A DNA stretch of 64,000 nt from an uncultured bacterium. GTDB taxonomy: Bacteria; Muiribacteriota; Ozemobacteria; Ozemobacterales; Ozemobacteraceae. The DNA lies in assembly GCA_937949615.1 (NCBI GenBank), contig CALEDQ010000008.1, positions 310,001-374,000 of the forward strand. Reading direction: 5' to 3'. A model generated the notes under the pieces. The model made no database searches and was not told the origin of the DNA. It saw nothing but the letters and a program-made list of their open reading frames with translations. The position numbers and the translations under genes are program-made. Every line of letters starts with the position of its first letter. Within the stretch, counting starts at the first letter, position 1. Shown in pieces: positions 35,220 through 44,528 of this stretch.

Positions 35220-36062
35220 ATGAACCTCGAAAAAAACATTGTTGAAACCGTTAAAACAGCTCTGTTCGAAGACCTGCAGGGTCAGAAAGACCTGACCGCC
35301 CGGCTGATACCCGAAAAACGCGCTGCCAGCGCCCGGGTAATTACCCGCGAAGATATGATTCTCTGCGGCACCGCCTGGGTCGATGAGGTTTTTCGCCAGC
35401 TCGACCCGGAAGTTCTGGTCACCTGGAACTACAAAGACGGCGACAGTGTCGAAGCCGACTGTGTTCTCTACACACTGGAAGGGAAAGCACGCAGTCTGTT
35501 GACCGGCGAAAGAACCGCCCTGAATTTTCTGCAGACCCTGTCGGGCGTCGCCACTATCACCGGCATCTTTGCCAGAAAGCTCGCCGGCACGCCGACCCGG
35601 CTGCTCGATACGCGTAAAACGATTCCGGGCCTCAGACTGGCCGAAAAATATGCGGTTAAATGCGGCGGTGGCTGCAATCATCGCATGGGGCTCTACGATG
35701 CCTTTCTGATCAAGGAAAACCATATCGCCGCCTGCGGCTCGATTACCGAAGCGGTGCATGCCGCCCGTGAAATTGCACCTGATCGCAGCGTTGAAATCGA
35801 AGTCGAAAACATCGAAGGCCTGAAAGAAGCGATTGCGGCAAAGGCCGACATCGTCATGCTCGACAATTTTCCGCTCGAGCGCATAAGAGAAGCGGTTGAA
35901 ATCAATGCCGGTCGCGTCAAACTCGAGGTTTCCGGCGACGTTAACCTTGACAACATTGCCAACATCGGAGCAACCGGCGTCGATTTCGTTTCAGTAGGTT
36001 CTCTCACCAAGCATATCAAGGCAATCAACCTGTCGATGCGCTTCGATATGCGCATCAGATAA
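35220..36062 (+). CDS. nadC: Nicotinate-nucleotide pyrophosphorylase (carboxylating), quinolinate phosphoribosyltransferase
   Basis: 280 aa, typical length. Converts quinolinate and PRPP to nicotinate mononucleotide and CO2. Seen: the QKDLTARLIP start region, LNFLQTLSGVAT, LLDTRKTIPGLRLAEKYAV, CGGGCNHRMGLYDAFLIKENH, EVENIEGLKEA, VMLDNFPLE and EVSGDVNLDNI. Located between nadA (7-base gap) and nadB (10-base gap), completing the pathway from aspartate to NaMN. Confidence 0.97.
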   Translation: MNLEKNIVETVKTALFEDLQGQKDLTARLIPEKRAASARVITREDMILCGTAWVDEVFRQLDPEVLVTWNYKDGDSVEADCVLYTLEGKARSLLTGERTALNFLQTLSGVATITGIFARKLAGTPTRLLDTRKTIPGLRLAEKYAVKCGGGCNHRMGLYDAFLIKENHIAACGSITEAVHAAREIAPDRSVEIEVENIEGLKEAIAAKADIVMLDNFPLERIREAVEINAGRVKLEVSGDVNLDNIANIGATGVDFVSVGSLTKHIKAINLSMRFDMRIR

Positions 36063-36072
36063 GGGGGCAGCC

Positions 36073-37608
36073 ATGCTGCACAGCTTTGACGTTCTGATTC
36101 TCGGAAGCGGCGCCGCCGGCCTCAGTCTGGCACTCAGGCTCGACCCGGGACTTTCGATCGCCGTCATCTGCAAGGATGAACTGCACGAAAACTCGACCAA
36201 CTACGCTCAAGGTGGTATTGCTGCCGTTCTTGAATCTGATGACAGCTTTGCCGGGCATATACAGGACACGATGATCGCCGGAGCCGGTATCTGCGACACG
36301 GAAGCGGTAAAATTTACCGTCGAAAACGCGCCGGAGTGCATCAGATGGCTGATAGACCTCGGCATCAGGTTTACGCCCGCGCACGAAGAAGGCGGTTACC
36401 CGTATCACCTGACGCGCGAAGGCGGGCATTCGCATCGCCGCATCGTACATTCGGCTGATTCTACGGGCAAAGACCTCGAAGAAACGCTGGTTGGCGCGGT
36501 TAAGAAGCGCCAAAACGTCAAAATATTCGAAAACCACATTGCGGTCGATCTTTATAAAAAACATGGGCAGTGTTGTGGTGCCTATATTTACAACATCGAT
36601 GCCGACCGTGTCGATTCTTTCTCAGCCAGGGCGACGGTCATCGCCACCGGCGGCGCCAGCCGCGTCTACCTTTATTCGAGCAACCCGTCGGTTTCAAGTG
36701 GCGATGGTATCGCCATGGGCTACCGGGCCGGCTGCCGGGTCGAGAATCTCGAATTCAACCAGTTTCACCCGACCTGTCTGTACCACCCGCAGGCCGGTTC
36801 TTTTCTGATCACCGAAGCTATGCGCGGCGAAGGCGCTAAACTGCTGCTGCCGGATGGGACCCGCTTCATGCCCGCTCACGACGAGCGCGCTGAACTGGCG
36901 CCCCGCGACATAGTGGCCCGGGCCATCGACTACGAAATGAAGCGCCTCGGCATCAGAAATGTCTTTCTCGATATTTCGCACAAGCCTTCTGAATTTGTGC
37001 GTTCGCATTTTCCCGGCATCTACCAGAAGTGCCTCGAATTTGGCATCGATATTACCAGAGAACCGATTCCGGTTGTACCGGCGGCACATTACACCTGTGG
37101 CGGCCTCAAGGTCGACCTCAACGGCTGCACCGATGTAGCAAGGCTTTACGCGATCGGCGAAGCCAGCTGCACCGGCCTGCATGGTGCCAACCGCCTCGCC
37201 AGCAATTCACTGCTCGAATGTCTCGTTTTTGGCGCCTCATCTGCCAGGCACATCACCGCCCTGCTGGAAAAAAACGCCAAAGTCGAAGCAGTGCCGGAAT
37301 GGGATGACAGCCGCGTCAATCGCGCCCGCGAAGAAGTTCTGCTGCTGCACAACTGGGAAGAAATCAGACGTCTGATGTGGAACTACGTTGGCATTGTGCG
37401 CAGCGACGAACGCCTGCGGCGCGCCAAAGCCCGCATTGACCTGCTGAAGGTCGAAATCAACGATTACTACGCCAGACACCGGGTCAACCGCAATTTCATC
37501 GAACTGCGCCATCTGATCGTGGTCGCCGAACTGATCGTCGACTGCGCCATGCGCCGCAAACAAAGCATCGGCCTGCACTACAACATCGACTACCCGCCCG
37601 CCGCGTAG
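36073..37608 (+). CDS. nadB: L-aspartate oxidase
   Basis: 511 aa, GGGGG Shine-Dalgarno. FAD enzyme that oxidises L-aspartate to iminoaspartate, the substrate of NadA, using O2 or fumarate. Seen: FAD-binding GSGAAGLSLALRL, STNYAQGGIAAV, EGGHSHRRIVHS, FNQFHPT, ITEAMRGEGAKL, AAHYTCGGLKVD and GLHGANRLASNSLLE, then the helical C-terminal domain. Last gene of the nad operon, converging on jetD with a 29-base gap and no obvious terminator. Confidence 0.97.
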   Translation: MLHSFDVLILGSGAAGLSLALRLDPGLSIAVICKDELHENSTNYAQGGIAAVLESDDSFAGHIQDTMIAGAGICDTEAVKFTVENAPECIRWLIDLGIRFTPAHEEGGYPYHLTREGGHSHRRIVHSADSTGKDLEETLVGAVKKRQNVKIFENHIAVDLYKKHGQCCGAYIYNIDADRVDSFSARATVIATGGASRVYLYSSNPSVSSGDGIAMGYRAGCRVENLEFNQFHPTCLYHPQAGSFLITEAMRGEGAKLLLPDGTRFMPAHDERAELAPRDIVARAIDYEMKRLGIRNVFLDISHKPSEFVRSHFPGIYQKCLEFGIDITREPIPVVPAAHYTCGGLKVDLNGCTDVARLYAIGEASCTGLHGANRLASNSLLECLVFGASSARHITALLEKNAKVEAVPEWDDSRVNRAREEVLLLHNWEEIRRLMWNYVGIVRSDERLRRAKARIDLLKVEINDYYARHRVNRNFIELRHLIVVAELIVDCAMRRKQSIGLHYNIDYPPAA

Positions 37609-37637
37609 ACTAAAACGGTCTCGCGATCGAATTTTAA

Positions 37638-38858
37638 TCACACCTCGTTGCAGCCTGGTACATTCTCGCGGTTCTTGAGCATTTCAAGAAATGCGATCAG
37701 ACTGCTGAACGGAATCCTTTCCTGTTCAAGCCTGACTGACATGGCCAGACAATTATCAGTCAGGTCGCGATAAACCTCGCGCTCTTCCGTAGTAAGCCGT
37801 TCAAGGTTTCTGCCCGTCTGCTTCGGCTCTGTAACCCAGAATTGTCTGTTACTCAACAAAGTCTGCCGATCCATCAAAAACGAGCGCACCTGTGGAAAAT
37901 AGCTGCGCAGCTGATCAAGCATCGCGAATCCGTGTGTATCTATATCCCCCCAGTAGTAAATCTCCAGGTTTTTAAGCCATGCAACATCGGCGAGACGCTC
38001 AAGACCATAGCCAAGACCAAAAATGACTATGGAATCGGCCATCTCGGGGAAAGCAAGGCCATTAATTTCATTCTCGGTAATAAAAACCTTTTTAATGGGT
38101 AGCCTTAAGCTGGCAAATTCTTCGCATCTTATCTGCAGATCTGTTAAACCACCGACGCTGAGAGACATATCCAGAATTTTAAATCGAACCTGTGATGGTT
38201 TGGTTTTAAAACCATAGCGCTGTTCAAAACCGCCCAAGCCCTTAAACTCTTTCGCAAAGGCACTTTCAGGAAGAATTAAATCAAAAATTTCTGCCAGCAG
38301 GGCTTTTCTCGTCTCAATAAACTTTGTATCCACGCCATCTATATCAATCTGCCGAAGATAAATGCCCGGGCGCGGATTTTTCTGCAACCAGAGACATATT
38401 GCAATAATCCTTGGCCAGTCTTCTGCATATTCGAGTATTTTGAATGGGCTTTTTGCAATCCAGTCACGTAAAACATCGAACTTTTCCATAACGAACTCAG
38501 ATATTCTCTGGAACTGTCGAAATCTGTTCTCAAGATGTAAAAAAGCAAGTAAAGACTTCTGGTCTTCAAAAACCAATGTGTCAGGCAAGCGATTTTTACC
38601 TAAATTACGCGGACTGACTTCTCTATATTCAAGGTTTAATCCTTGAAGACCATTGTTTTCCAGGGTCCGGCTCCAGTCGCTGCTCCAGCTTTTGACCTCT
38701 GTAAATTTTTCGGCGATTTCGCCGCTTCTAGGGCCTTTGAGCCTGCGTCTCAAGGGAAACAATTTTTCACCGGTGATGGCGGCACGTAAAAAAATGCCTC
38801 TCTCCCAGTCCTTCATCAGAGAAGCTCTGATATCTTTCATTGTTGTCCAGCCCGTCAT
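37638..38858 (-). CDS. jetD: Wadjet defence protein JetD (DUF3322/DUF2220, TOPRIM nuclease)
   Basis: 406 aa, start overlapping the jetC stop by ATGA. An N-terminal DUF3322-like helical domain (~1-200) is followed by a DUF2220/TOPRIM domain with the acidic metal site: Glu in FITENEINGLAFP (~260) and the DxD-type GDIDTHGFAMLDQL (~310). In characterised Wadjet systems JetD cuts closed circular DNA after the JetABC motor has extruded the whole plasmid. The catalytic acidic residues look intact. Last gene of the defence operon. A final ~25 residues rich in charge follow the TOPRIM core. Confidence 0.92.
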   Translation of the reverse strand: MTGWTTMKDIRASLMKDWERGIFLRAAITGEKLFPLRRRLKGPRSGEIAEKFTEVKSWSSDWSRTLENNGLQGLNLEYREVSPRNLGKNRLPDTLVFEDQKSLLAFLHLENRFRQFQRISEFVMEKFDVLRDWIAKSPFKILEYAEDWPRIIAICLWLQKNPRPGIYLRQIDIDGVDTKFIETRKALLAEIFDLILPESAFAKEFKGLGGFEQRYGFKTKPSQVRFKILDMSLSVGGLTDLQIRCEEFASLRLPIKKVFITENEINGLAFPEMADSIVIFGLGYGLERLADVAWLKNLEIYYWGDIDTHGFAMLDQLRSYFPQVRSFLMDRQTLLSNRQFWVTEPKQTGRNLERLTTEEREVYRDLTDNCLAMSVRLEQERIPFSSLIAFLEMLKNRENVPGCNEV

Positions 38859-41800
38859 AAGTTGCGTGCATCCAGTTCTTTTCGATAGTCTTCGATTGAA
38901 AGATTTCTCAGCAACGATTCCATGCCATTGCGGGAGTGCACAAAACCAACACTCTCAACGTAAGGCTCAATAACGTGAATCTTCTGCAAAGGCGTAACCA
39001 CAAGCAATTGCAGATTTAACTTTTTGAACAGCTCAAGAGCATATCTTGTCGATTCTTCTGAGCCTCTGCCAAAGGCCTCGTCAATAACCACGAATCTGAA
39101 ACTTCTCGACCGAACACTGCCGCGTTCAAGACCGAACTGATAAGCAAGACTGGCGGCAAGAACGGTATATGCCAGTTTTTCCTTTTGCCCGCCTGATTTT
39201 CCGCCAGAATCAGTATAATGCTCATACTCAGTATCATCTTCTTTGTAACGTTCAGAAGCGGCAAAAACAAACCAGTTGCGAACATCTGTCACCTTGTCCA
39301 TCCATTTCTGATCTGCCTCTGCCCGGCCTTCGCGGCCTTTGAAACGTTCAATGATCTGCCTGACCTTCAAAAATCTGCTCTCTGCATAAAGGTCGTCTTC
39401 ACGCCCGTCGAGGGTATTCTCAGTGCATGACCGCAATTCCTGCCTGAAATCTCTGATTTCGACGTCAGAAGAAGACTGCTCTTCGAGCCTGATATAACGC
39501 CCGGGGTTATAGGGGATTTCTGCCAACGACCTGTTGATGCTGGAGATTCTCTCTTTTATCTTTTGTGCAGAACTGTCGAGTTGCGAATTGAAGTTGGCAA
39601 TCTCGTTTATGGTATTTTCGTTAAGCAGTTTTTTGAAATTTTTCTCAAAACTTGGCAGATCGTCTTCAACAAGCCTTTTCAGGCAGTTGCGATACTCTTC
39701 AGACGCTTCAACCCGGGCATCGAATTCGCTTGTTTCAACCTTATAGTCGTTTTTGTAATTCTGCATGGCGCCGACAATCTTCTCGTCGGTTTCTCTCAAA
39801 CTGCTGTCAGCAGAATCTATTCTTGCCTGCAAACGACCGCGAACAGAGCTTTCAATTCGGTTCAGGTTCTGCAATGATAATTCTTCGTTCAGATTGATTT
39901 CGTTGATAAACTGCCGGATACGCGCCCTGACCTCTTCAAATTCAGGCATGTCATTGTCTTTAAGCAACTTTTCAGTTTCTTCACGCTCAATGCGAACCTT
40001 ATTAATTGTTGTATTTACTGAGCCCTTTTCTTCCTGCAGTTTCTCAAGTTGTTTTTCGGCTTTTTTGCTTTCTTCATCAACTGTTCGCAGTTTTTTCTCA
40101 AGCTCTCCAAGAATGTCAGAAGCACTTTCCAGCTTGGCCTGCTCTTTCTTCTGATCGTCAATATCGCGGCTGATTCTCTGCCAGTCAATTTCCACAAAAT
40201 CTTCATAAACCAGCAGCCTGTCAACAAAACGCTGCCTGTCTGCATACCGGGCTTTTTCATCCTCCAGAGTCTTGATTTCGCGGCTCAAATCACCTATCTG
40301 TTCCTCAATTTTACCAAGCTCGCTCTGGAGAGCCCTGATCTTTGCTTCATTGGTCCAGCCAAGCACGTAGCGTGATCGGTCGGTAAGATCATGGCGATCG
40401 TCCTTTTCGTGTCGTTGTCCACCACTTTTTATCTGACCATTACGTGTTATCGCCTGAGTCTCGCGCCTGAAGCTATCTATATTTTCGCAACAGGCATAAT
40501 CAAAACGCGCCGCAAGCTCGCTTTCGAGCCATTCATAAAATGTCGCATCATCTTTGATCAACAGTTTCTTTACCAGAGAATTGGCACTGACAACCTGCTT
40601 TTTTCTTTTTTCATTTTTTACCCGGTAATAGACAAGCCTGCTGTGTAGGCTGGTTTTGTCGACCCAGGCGGCAACTTTAGCATAAAGCTCATCAGGCACG
40701 ATCATCGAGAGGGCAAAATTATGCAGAAGTCTTTCTACAGCCCCTTCCCATGCAGCCTCAGAATCAGCAAGCCGCAAAAGTTCACCGACAAAAGGAATCT
40801 GATCTTCTTCAATTGCCAGGTCCCTGCAGACACGCTCTCGAATTGCTATCTGAGCCATAGGAACATTGCTTTTTCTCTGCCTGAGAGACCTTAACTCGCT
40901 GTTTAACAATTCTGAGCAATCTTTGTGTTTCTTCAGTTCAACAGCCTTTTCCTTGATCTGCCCAAATGCTTTTTCTTCAAAATTGCGCAGCTGAGGCAGC
41001 ATTTCTGTCAGTCTGGCACGATTACCGGCAAATTGCTCTGGCGAATCTGGCATAGATATATGCAACTGCTCTGCGTAAACTCGATAATTATTAAAATTTC
41101 GGTCAGCACGTTTTTTTTCTTCTTCAAGGCGAAGCACCGTGCTTCTGATTTTTTCAAGACGGTCGCCACCATTTGCGACAATACTGTGCTTTAAACTGTC
41201 TCTTTCTTCACGCAGCCTTTTTAATTCACATTTTTGATTTAAAATGACCGCTTCAGTTTCCTCGAATTTTTCTTTCAGCCTGGCATCTTCACCATCGAGA
41301 AGCAAAAGTTTTTCGCCGGCGATAAAAAATCTCAAGCCTTCGCGACATTCACACAATTTAGAAATATTTCTGCTGGTTTCATCGTGGCGATCACAATGTT
41401 CAACGATAATTCCGAGCTTTCTTATCTGTTCGCGAGCCTTCAAGACCATTTCATGAGCTCTATTCAGATTGTCATAATGCCCAAGAAGATTTTCTATTCT
41501 GGATTTAACGTCAGAATCCTGAAGCATATGTTCGCGCACAAAGCTGGTAAGATTCCCGACTGACTTCATCGAAACGGTCTGATTGAAAAGTTCGAGGGCC
41601 TGGTTGGTCTCAATACCAAAAAGCCTCTTGAATTCAGCACAATAAGGGGTAAAACTGTCGAAAACAATTGCTTCGCTCGCTTTAAGGCTTTTTTTCAGGG
41701 CACTTTTTTCTTTGAATCTGGAAAAATCATGCGTTACACTGAGTTGCCGCCCGGCAGCAACCACATAAAACCTTTCAGGCTGCCCCCCATGCTCGTTTGA

Positions 41801-42220
41801 GAAAAAAACCTGTGCCAGAGTAACAGTCTGACTGAAACCCTTATTGGCAAAAACCCCGAGAATGACCGAAAAATCATTCAGGCCACGCAAGCTTACCGGC
41901 TTCGCGTGCAAACCGCTTTCACTTCGCTCTGACTTATAATATCCAAGCACATAAGTGCGCAGACTGCGCTCGCTTTTATCTGCACCTGCGGCCTTGTTAA
42001 AAACAATCCGGTTTGGAGGAACCAGCAAAGTGGTTATTGCGTCAATTAATGTCGATTTGCCCGAGCCAATATCACCGGTAACCAGAATATTTCGGCCTTC
42101 TGGCTCCAATGACCAGACACGATCGTGAAATGTGCCCCAGTTGTAAAGCTCCAGAGTTTTGAGCCTGAAACCTGCACTTTCATCTGTTGCCAGAAATTCG
42201 AGCGTCTGCTGTCCAGTCAT
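38855..42220 (-). CDS. jetC: Wadjet defence protein JetC (SMC/MukB-like ATPase)
   Basis: 1121 aa. N-terminal Walker A (GDIGSGKSTLID) after the LELYNWGTFHD strand typical of SMC-like ATPases, and very long coiled coils from ~240 to ~900 with a hinge-like globular part (~455-560). The ABC signature is SGGQKEKLAYTVLAASLAYQF and Walker B is FRFVVIDEAFGRG near the C-terminus. Forms the DNA-loop-extruding motor with JetA and JetB. Start overlaps the jetB stop by ATGA, stop overlaps the jetD start by ATGA. ATPase motifs look complete. Confidence 0.95.
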   Translation of the reverse strand: MTGQQTLEFLATDESAGFRLKTLELYNWGTFHDRVWSLEPEGRNILVTGDIGSGKSTLIDAITTLLVPPNRIVFNKAAGADKSERSLRTYVLGYYKSERSESGLHAKPVSLRGLNDFSVILGVFANKGFSQTVTLAQVFFSNEHGGQPERFYVVAAGRQLSVTHDFSRFKEKSALKKSLKASEAIVFDSFTPYCAEFKRLFGIETNQALELFNQTVSMKSVGNLTSFVREHMLQDSDVKSRIENLLGHYDNLNRAHEMVLKAREQIRKLGIIVEHCDRHDETSRNISKLCECREGLRFFIAGEKLLLLDGEDARLKEKFEETEAVILNQKCELKRLREERDSLKHSIVANGGDRLEKIRSTVLRLEEEKKRADRNFNNYRVYAEQLHISMPDSPEQFAGNRARLTEMLPQLRNFEEKAFGQIKEKAVELKKHKDCSELLNSELRSLRQRKSNVPMAQIAIRERVCRDLAIEEDQIPFVGELLRLADSEAAWEGAVERLLHNFALSMIVPDELYAKVAAWVDKTSLHSRLVYYRVKNEKRKKQVVSANSLVKKLLIKDDATFYEWLESELAARFDYACCENIDSFRRETQAITRNGQIKSGGQRHEKDDRHDLTDRSRYVLGWTNEAKIRALQSELGKIEEQIGDLSREIKTLEDEKARYADRQRFVDRLLVYEDFVEIDWQRISRDIDDQKKEQAKLESASDILGELEKKLRTVDEESKKAEKQLEKLQEEKGSVNTTINKVRIEREETEKLLKDNDMPEFEEVRARIRQFINEINLNEELSLQNLNRIESSVRGRLQARIDSADSSLRETDEKIVGAMQNYKNDYKVETSEFDARVEASEEYRNCLKRLVEDDLPSFEKNFKKLLNENTINEIANFNSQLDSSAQKIKERISSINRSLAEIPYNPGRYIRLEEQSSSDVEIRDFRQELRSCTENTLDGREDDLYAESRFLKVRQIIERFKGREGRAEADQKWMDKVTDVRNWFVFAASERYKEDDTEYEHYTDSGGKSGGQKEKLAYTVLAASLAYQFGLERGSVRSRSFRFVVIDEAFGRGSEESTRYALELFKKLNLQLLVVTPLQKIHVIEPYVESVGFVHSRNGMESLLRNLSIEDYRKELDARNL

Positions 42221-42825
42221 GAGTTAGCTTCCTGTCCGCTTTCAGCCAGATTCTTGTAATATTCTTCCAGGCGCTGATCGAACTCGTTAAGCCACTGAGC
42301 TGTGACAAATGCCTTGATAATTCTGCAGACTTCGATCTTCTGTTCCTCTCCCTTCAATTTTCTTACAAAACCAAGCTCGACGACCTTATTGATATGAGAA
42401 GTTATCTGGTCGAAAAACCTGGCATCATTGCTGCCTGCCGGAAAAAAGGCCCGGCACATCTCTACCACCTCATCATTAGACATTATCAGCCTTGTTTCAC
42501 CGTCAGATGCGTCGTGCTCCGCAAGCCTTTTCCGAAAAAGGGCAATAAGAAGACTGACCGGGTATGACAGCTGCCGACGGCCTACCAGCCGGGGCACGAT
42601 TTCTTCTCCGTCAACCACATCGCACTGTTTAAGCCATGCATAACCTTCGTTTTCGTCAATAAGCAATTCCAGGCCAATCACGCCGAGATAGTCTCTGGCC
42701 CTTATCTGAAGTTCAATGAGCGACTGCCAGAGAACCGGTTCTGAGTCTCGGTAAACGATACCCTTCAGCAGTGAAACCAGCAGCAACGGGAGTTTATCTG
42801 CGCCTTCAATTTGCTTTTCGGTCAT
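42217..42825 (-). CDS. jetB: Wadjet defence protein JetB (DUF4194, kite-like subunit)
   Basis: 202 aa from the ATG at 42825, chosen because it makes an ATGA overlap with the jetA stop and has AGGA 7 bases upstream; a longer start at 42873 is possible. DUF4194 proteins are the KITE/MukE-like winged-helix partners of the JetC motor. Seen: LLVSLLKGIVYRD, the WLKQCD beta hairpin, RRQLSYPVSLLIALFRKRL and a helical tail with FDQITSHINKVVELGFV. No enzymatic motif, as expected. Confidence 0.9.
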   Translation of the reverse strand: MTEKQIEGADKLPLLLVSLLKGIVYRDSEPVLWQSLIELQIRARDYLGVIGLELLIDENEGYAWLKQCDVVDGEEIVPRLVGRRQLSYPVSLLIALFRKRLAEHDASDGETRLIMSNDEVVEMCRAFFPAGSNDARFFDQITSHINKVVELGFVRKLKGEEQKIEVCRIIKAFVTAQWLNEFDQRLEEYYKNLAESGQEANS

Positions 42826-44273
42826 AAATTGTTCCTGGTAAAAATAATTCTTGGAATCTTTGCCTTTCGGCATTTAACTTCTCCGTCAGGCCATTCGACT
42901 ACCTCTTCAACACTTTCGTCAAAAAACGCGCGTGGGTCTTCGCCGGCAATACTAAGGTATGCAACCAGCTCGCTCAAACCATATTTAAGTGGAAAACGCC
43001 TGATTATCTCGGCAACAGAAACCTGCGATTCAGTGCGTAACATTGTCTGAATATGGTCCTGGATTTCTTCACGATCCACAACCAGCTGACTGAATAACGC
43101 CTCGGCATCGACTTCGCTGTCGTCACCGGAGCAAATAAGCTTTTCATAACGAGGTTTAAAAGGAATACTGTATAGTGGCCTCTCCATAGGAAGCTCTATC
43201 GCAACGCCCCCCGGCTCGTCGATTGCAAAAAAGTTACGATCACTCGGCGGTTTGTCACGTAACTTTACGGCCTTGCTTTCAATTTTCTGAAAAATCTGTA
43301 TGATACGACGGTTTTCAAGATAAACCTGATCTTCAAGAAAACGCCGCAACTGCTGCGAAAGCCGCGCCACCGTTCGCTGCGTCGTCTCACCGGCATCGAA
43401 CCAGTCATAATGAATGCGTTTCAGACGCAAATCAGGTTTCAGCTCTTTTATCGCTTCCATTTCAAATACCTGATCAAGAAGATTACCAAATTCTTCCCGT
43501 CGACGTGAAGACATTATGAATTCCCAGAACGCCCGAAAACTTCTTCCCTGGTCTGTGTCGGCAATGGCGTCGCGGGCTCCGAAAACCTTAGCGAGCAACT
43601 CGCCTTTGCGGCCTTCCCATTCGGCTATTTGAACACGAATCCGTCTGTCGAGCTGACGAAAATTATGCTCTACTTCGCGAAAATCGCCAAGCAGACTGCG
43701 CGCCAGCATACTGACCTGCTGAAATCGATCTTTTAAAGATGTATTATCGAGAACATTCACTTCTCCAGCCTGAAGCCGTAATATCTGAGAATCAATTTCA
43801 GCCCGGCGTTTTTCAAGCTCATGAATTCTTGTTTCGGCGCTGGTTTCGGTTCCGGCAACAATCTGCTGCAATAAATCAAAAACAGTTCTCAGTCTTGACT
43901 CAGTACCGATAAATGAACTGCCGGAAAGGCTGTCAAGCCAGCGAATCGCTTTTTCCGCGGCCGGGGTAAGGTCGAAATGTGGCTCATCAGATGAATTGGG
44001 GTAAAATTTGCGAAGCCAGCCTTTCTCGTCGCTTGTCCAGTCGTTGAGATACTGTCTGGCGGATTTTGGAAACGCTTCTGCCCCGAGAACCTCGCGCAAC
44101 TGGAAAAGTTCGTCTTCCAGTTTTGCCTCCATCTCGCTTTGAGAAAGGGTTCTGATATTCAGAGCAATGAACTCACGATAAAAAAAGCTGATCACAAGGG
44201 GAGCATGGTCTGCTCTGAGCAATTGCCAGGTTGCATCTGTCTGCCTGAGATTAACAAGGTGAAAATAGTCCAA
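42822..44273 (-). CDS. jetA: Wadjet defence protein JetA (DUF3375, kleisin-like subunit)
   Basis: 483 aa, TTG start at 44273 with AAAGGCGG upstream; no in-frame ATG fits better. DUF3375 is the JetA component of type I Wadjet, a MukF/kleisin-like protein linking the JetC heads. Seen: the opening WQLLRADHAPLVISFFYREF, a helical middle with FIGTESRLRTVFDLLQQIV and HELEKRRAEIDSQI, and a winged-helix-like C-terminus. It starts 2 bases after a small ORF and overlaps jetB by 4 bases. Confidence 0.9.
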   Translation of the reverse strand: MDYFHLVNLRQTDATWQLLRADHAPLVISFFYREFIALNIRTLSQSEMEAKLEDELFQLREVLGAEAFPKSARQYLNDWTSDEKGWLRKFYPNSSDEPHFDLTPAAEKAIRWLDSLSGSSFIGTESRLRTVFDLLQQIVAGTETSAETRIHELEKRRAEIDSQILRLQAGEVNVLDNTSLKDRFQQVSMLARSLLGDFREVEHNFRQLDRRIRVQIAEWEGRKGELLAKVFGARDAIADTDQGRSFRAFWEFIMSSRRREEFGNLLDQVFEMEAIKELKPDLRLKRIHYDWFDAGETTQRTVARLSQQLRRFLEDQVYLENRRIIQIFQKIESKAVKLRDKPPSDRNFFAIDEPGGVAIELPMERPLYSIPFKPRYEKLICSGDDSEVDAEALFSQLVVDREEIQDHIQTMLRTESQVSVAEIIRRFPLKYGLSELVAYLSIAGEDPRAFFDESVEEVVEWPDGEVKCRKAKIPRIIFTRNNL

Positions 44274-44275
44274 AA

Positions 44276-44521
44276 TCAGCCGCCTTTGCTGATTTCGCTT
44301 TGCCAGGCTCTGAAAAAGCGCTGCATTTCTACCAGGCCAGAAGAAGCGCGGAGTGAAGAAAATTTCAGTCCGAGCTCAAGCATGGCATCAACGGTTTCGT
44401 AATCATATTCGGTATTCTGCAGTTCCTGGTTTTTTACGTGCTCAAGTGCCTCTGAGGCAGATTTCCACTGGTTTACTATTTTTTCTGATTCAGATCTGGT
44501 TTTATCGTTTTGCGGCTTCAT
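44276..44521 (-). CDS. Small helical protein, probable partner of the nucleotidyltransferase
   Basis: 81 aa from the ATG at 44521; this start lies 8 bases after the nucleotidyltransferase stop, and a longer in-frame start would overlap it. Entirely helical and charged, ending with SSGLVEMQRFFRAWQSE. I recall similar small proteins paired with AbiEii-like nucleotidyltransferases, but this is from memory and unchecked. Placed between the nucleotidyltransferase and jetA with 2-7 base gaps, so it is probably co-translated with both. Antitoxin or adaptor role is a guess. Confidence 0.65.
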   Translation of the reverse strand: MKPQNDKTRSESEKIVNQWKSASEALEHVKNQELQNTEYDYETVDAMLELGLKFSSLRASSGLVEMQRFFRAWQSEISKGG

Positions 44522-44528
44522 AAGTACA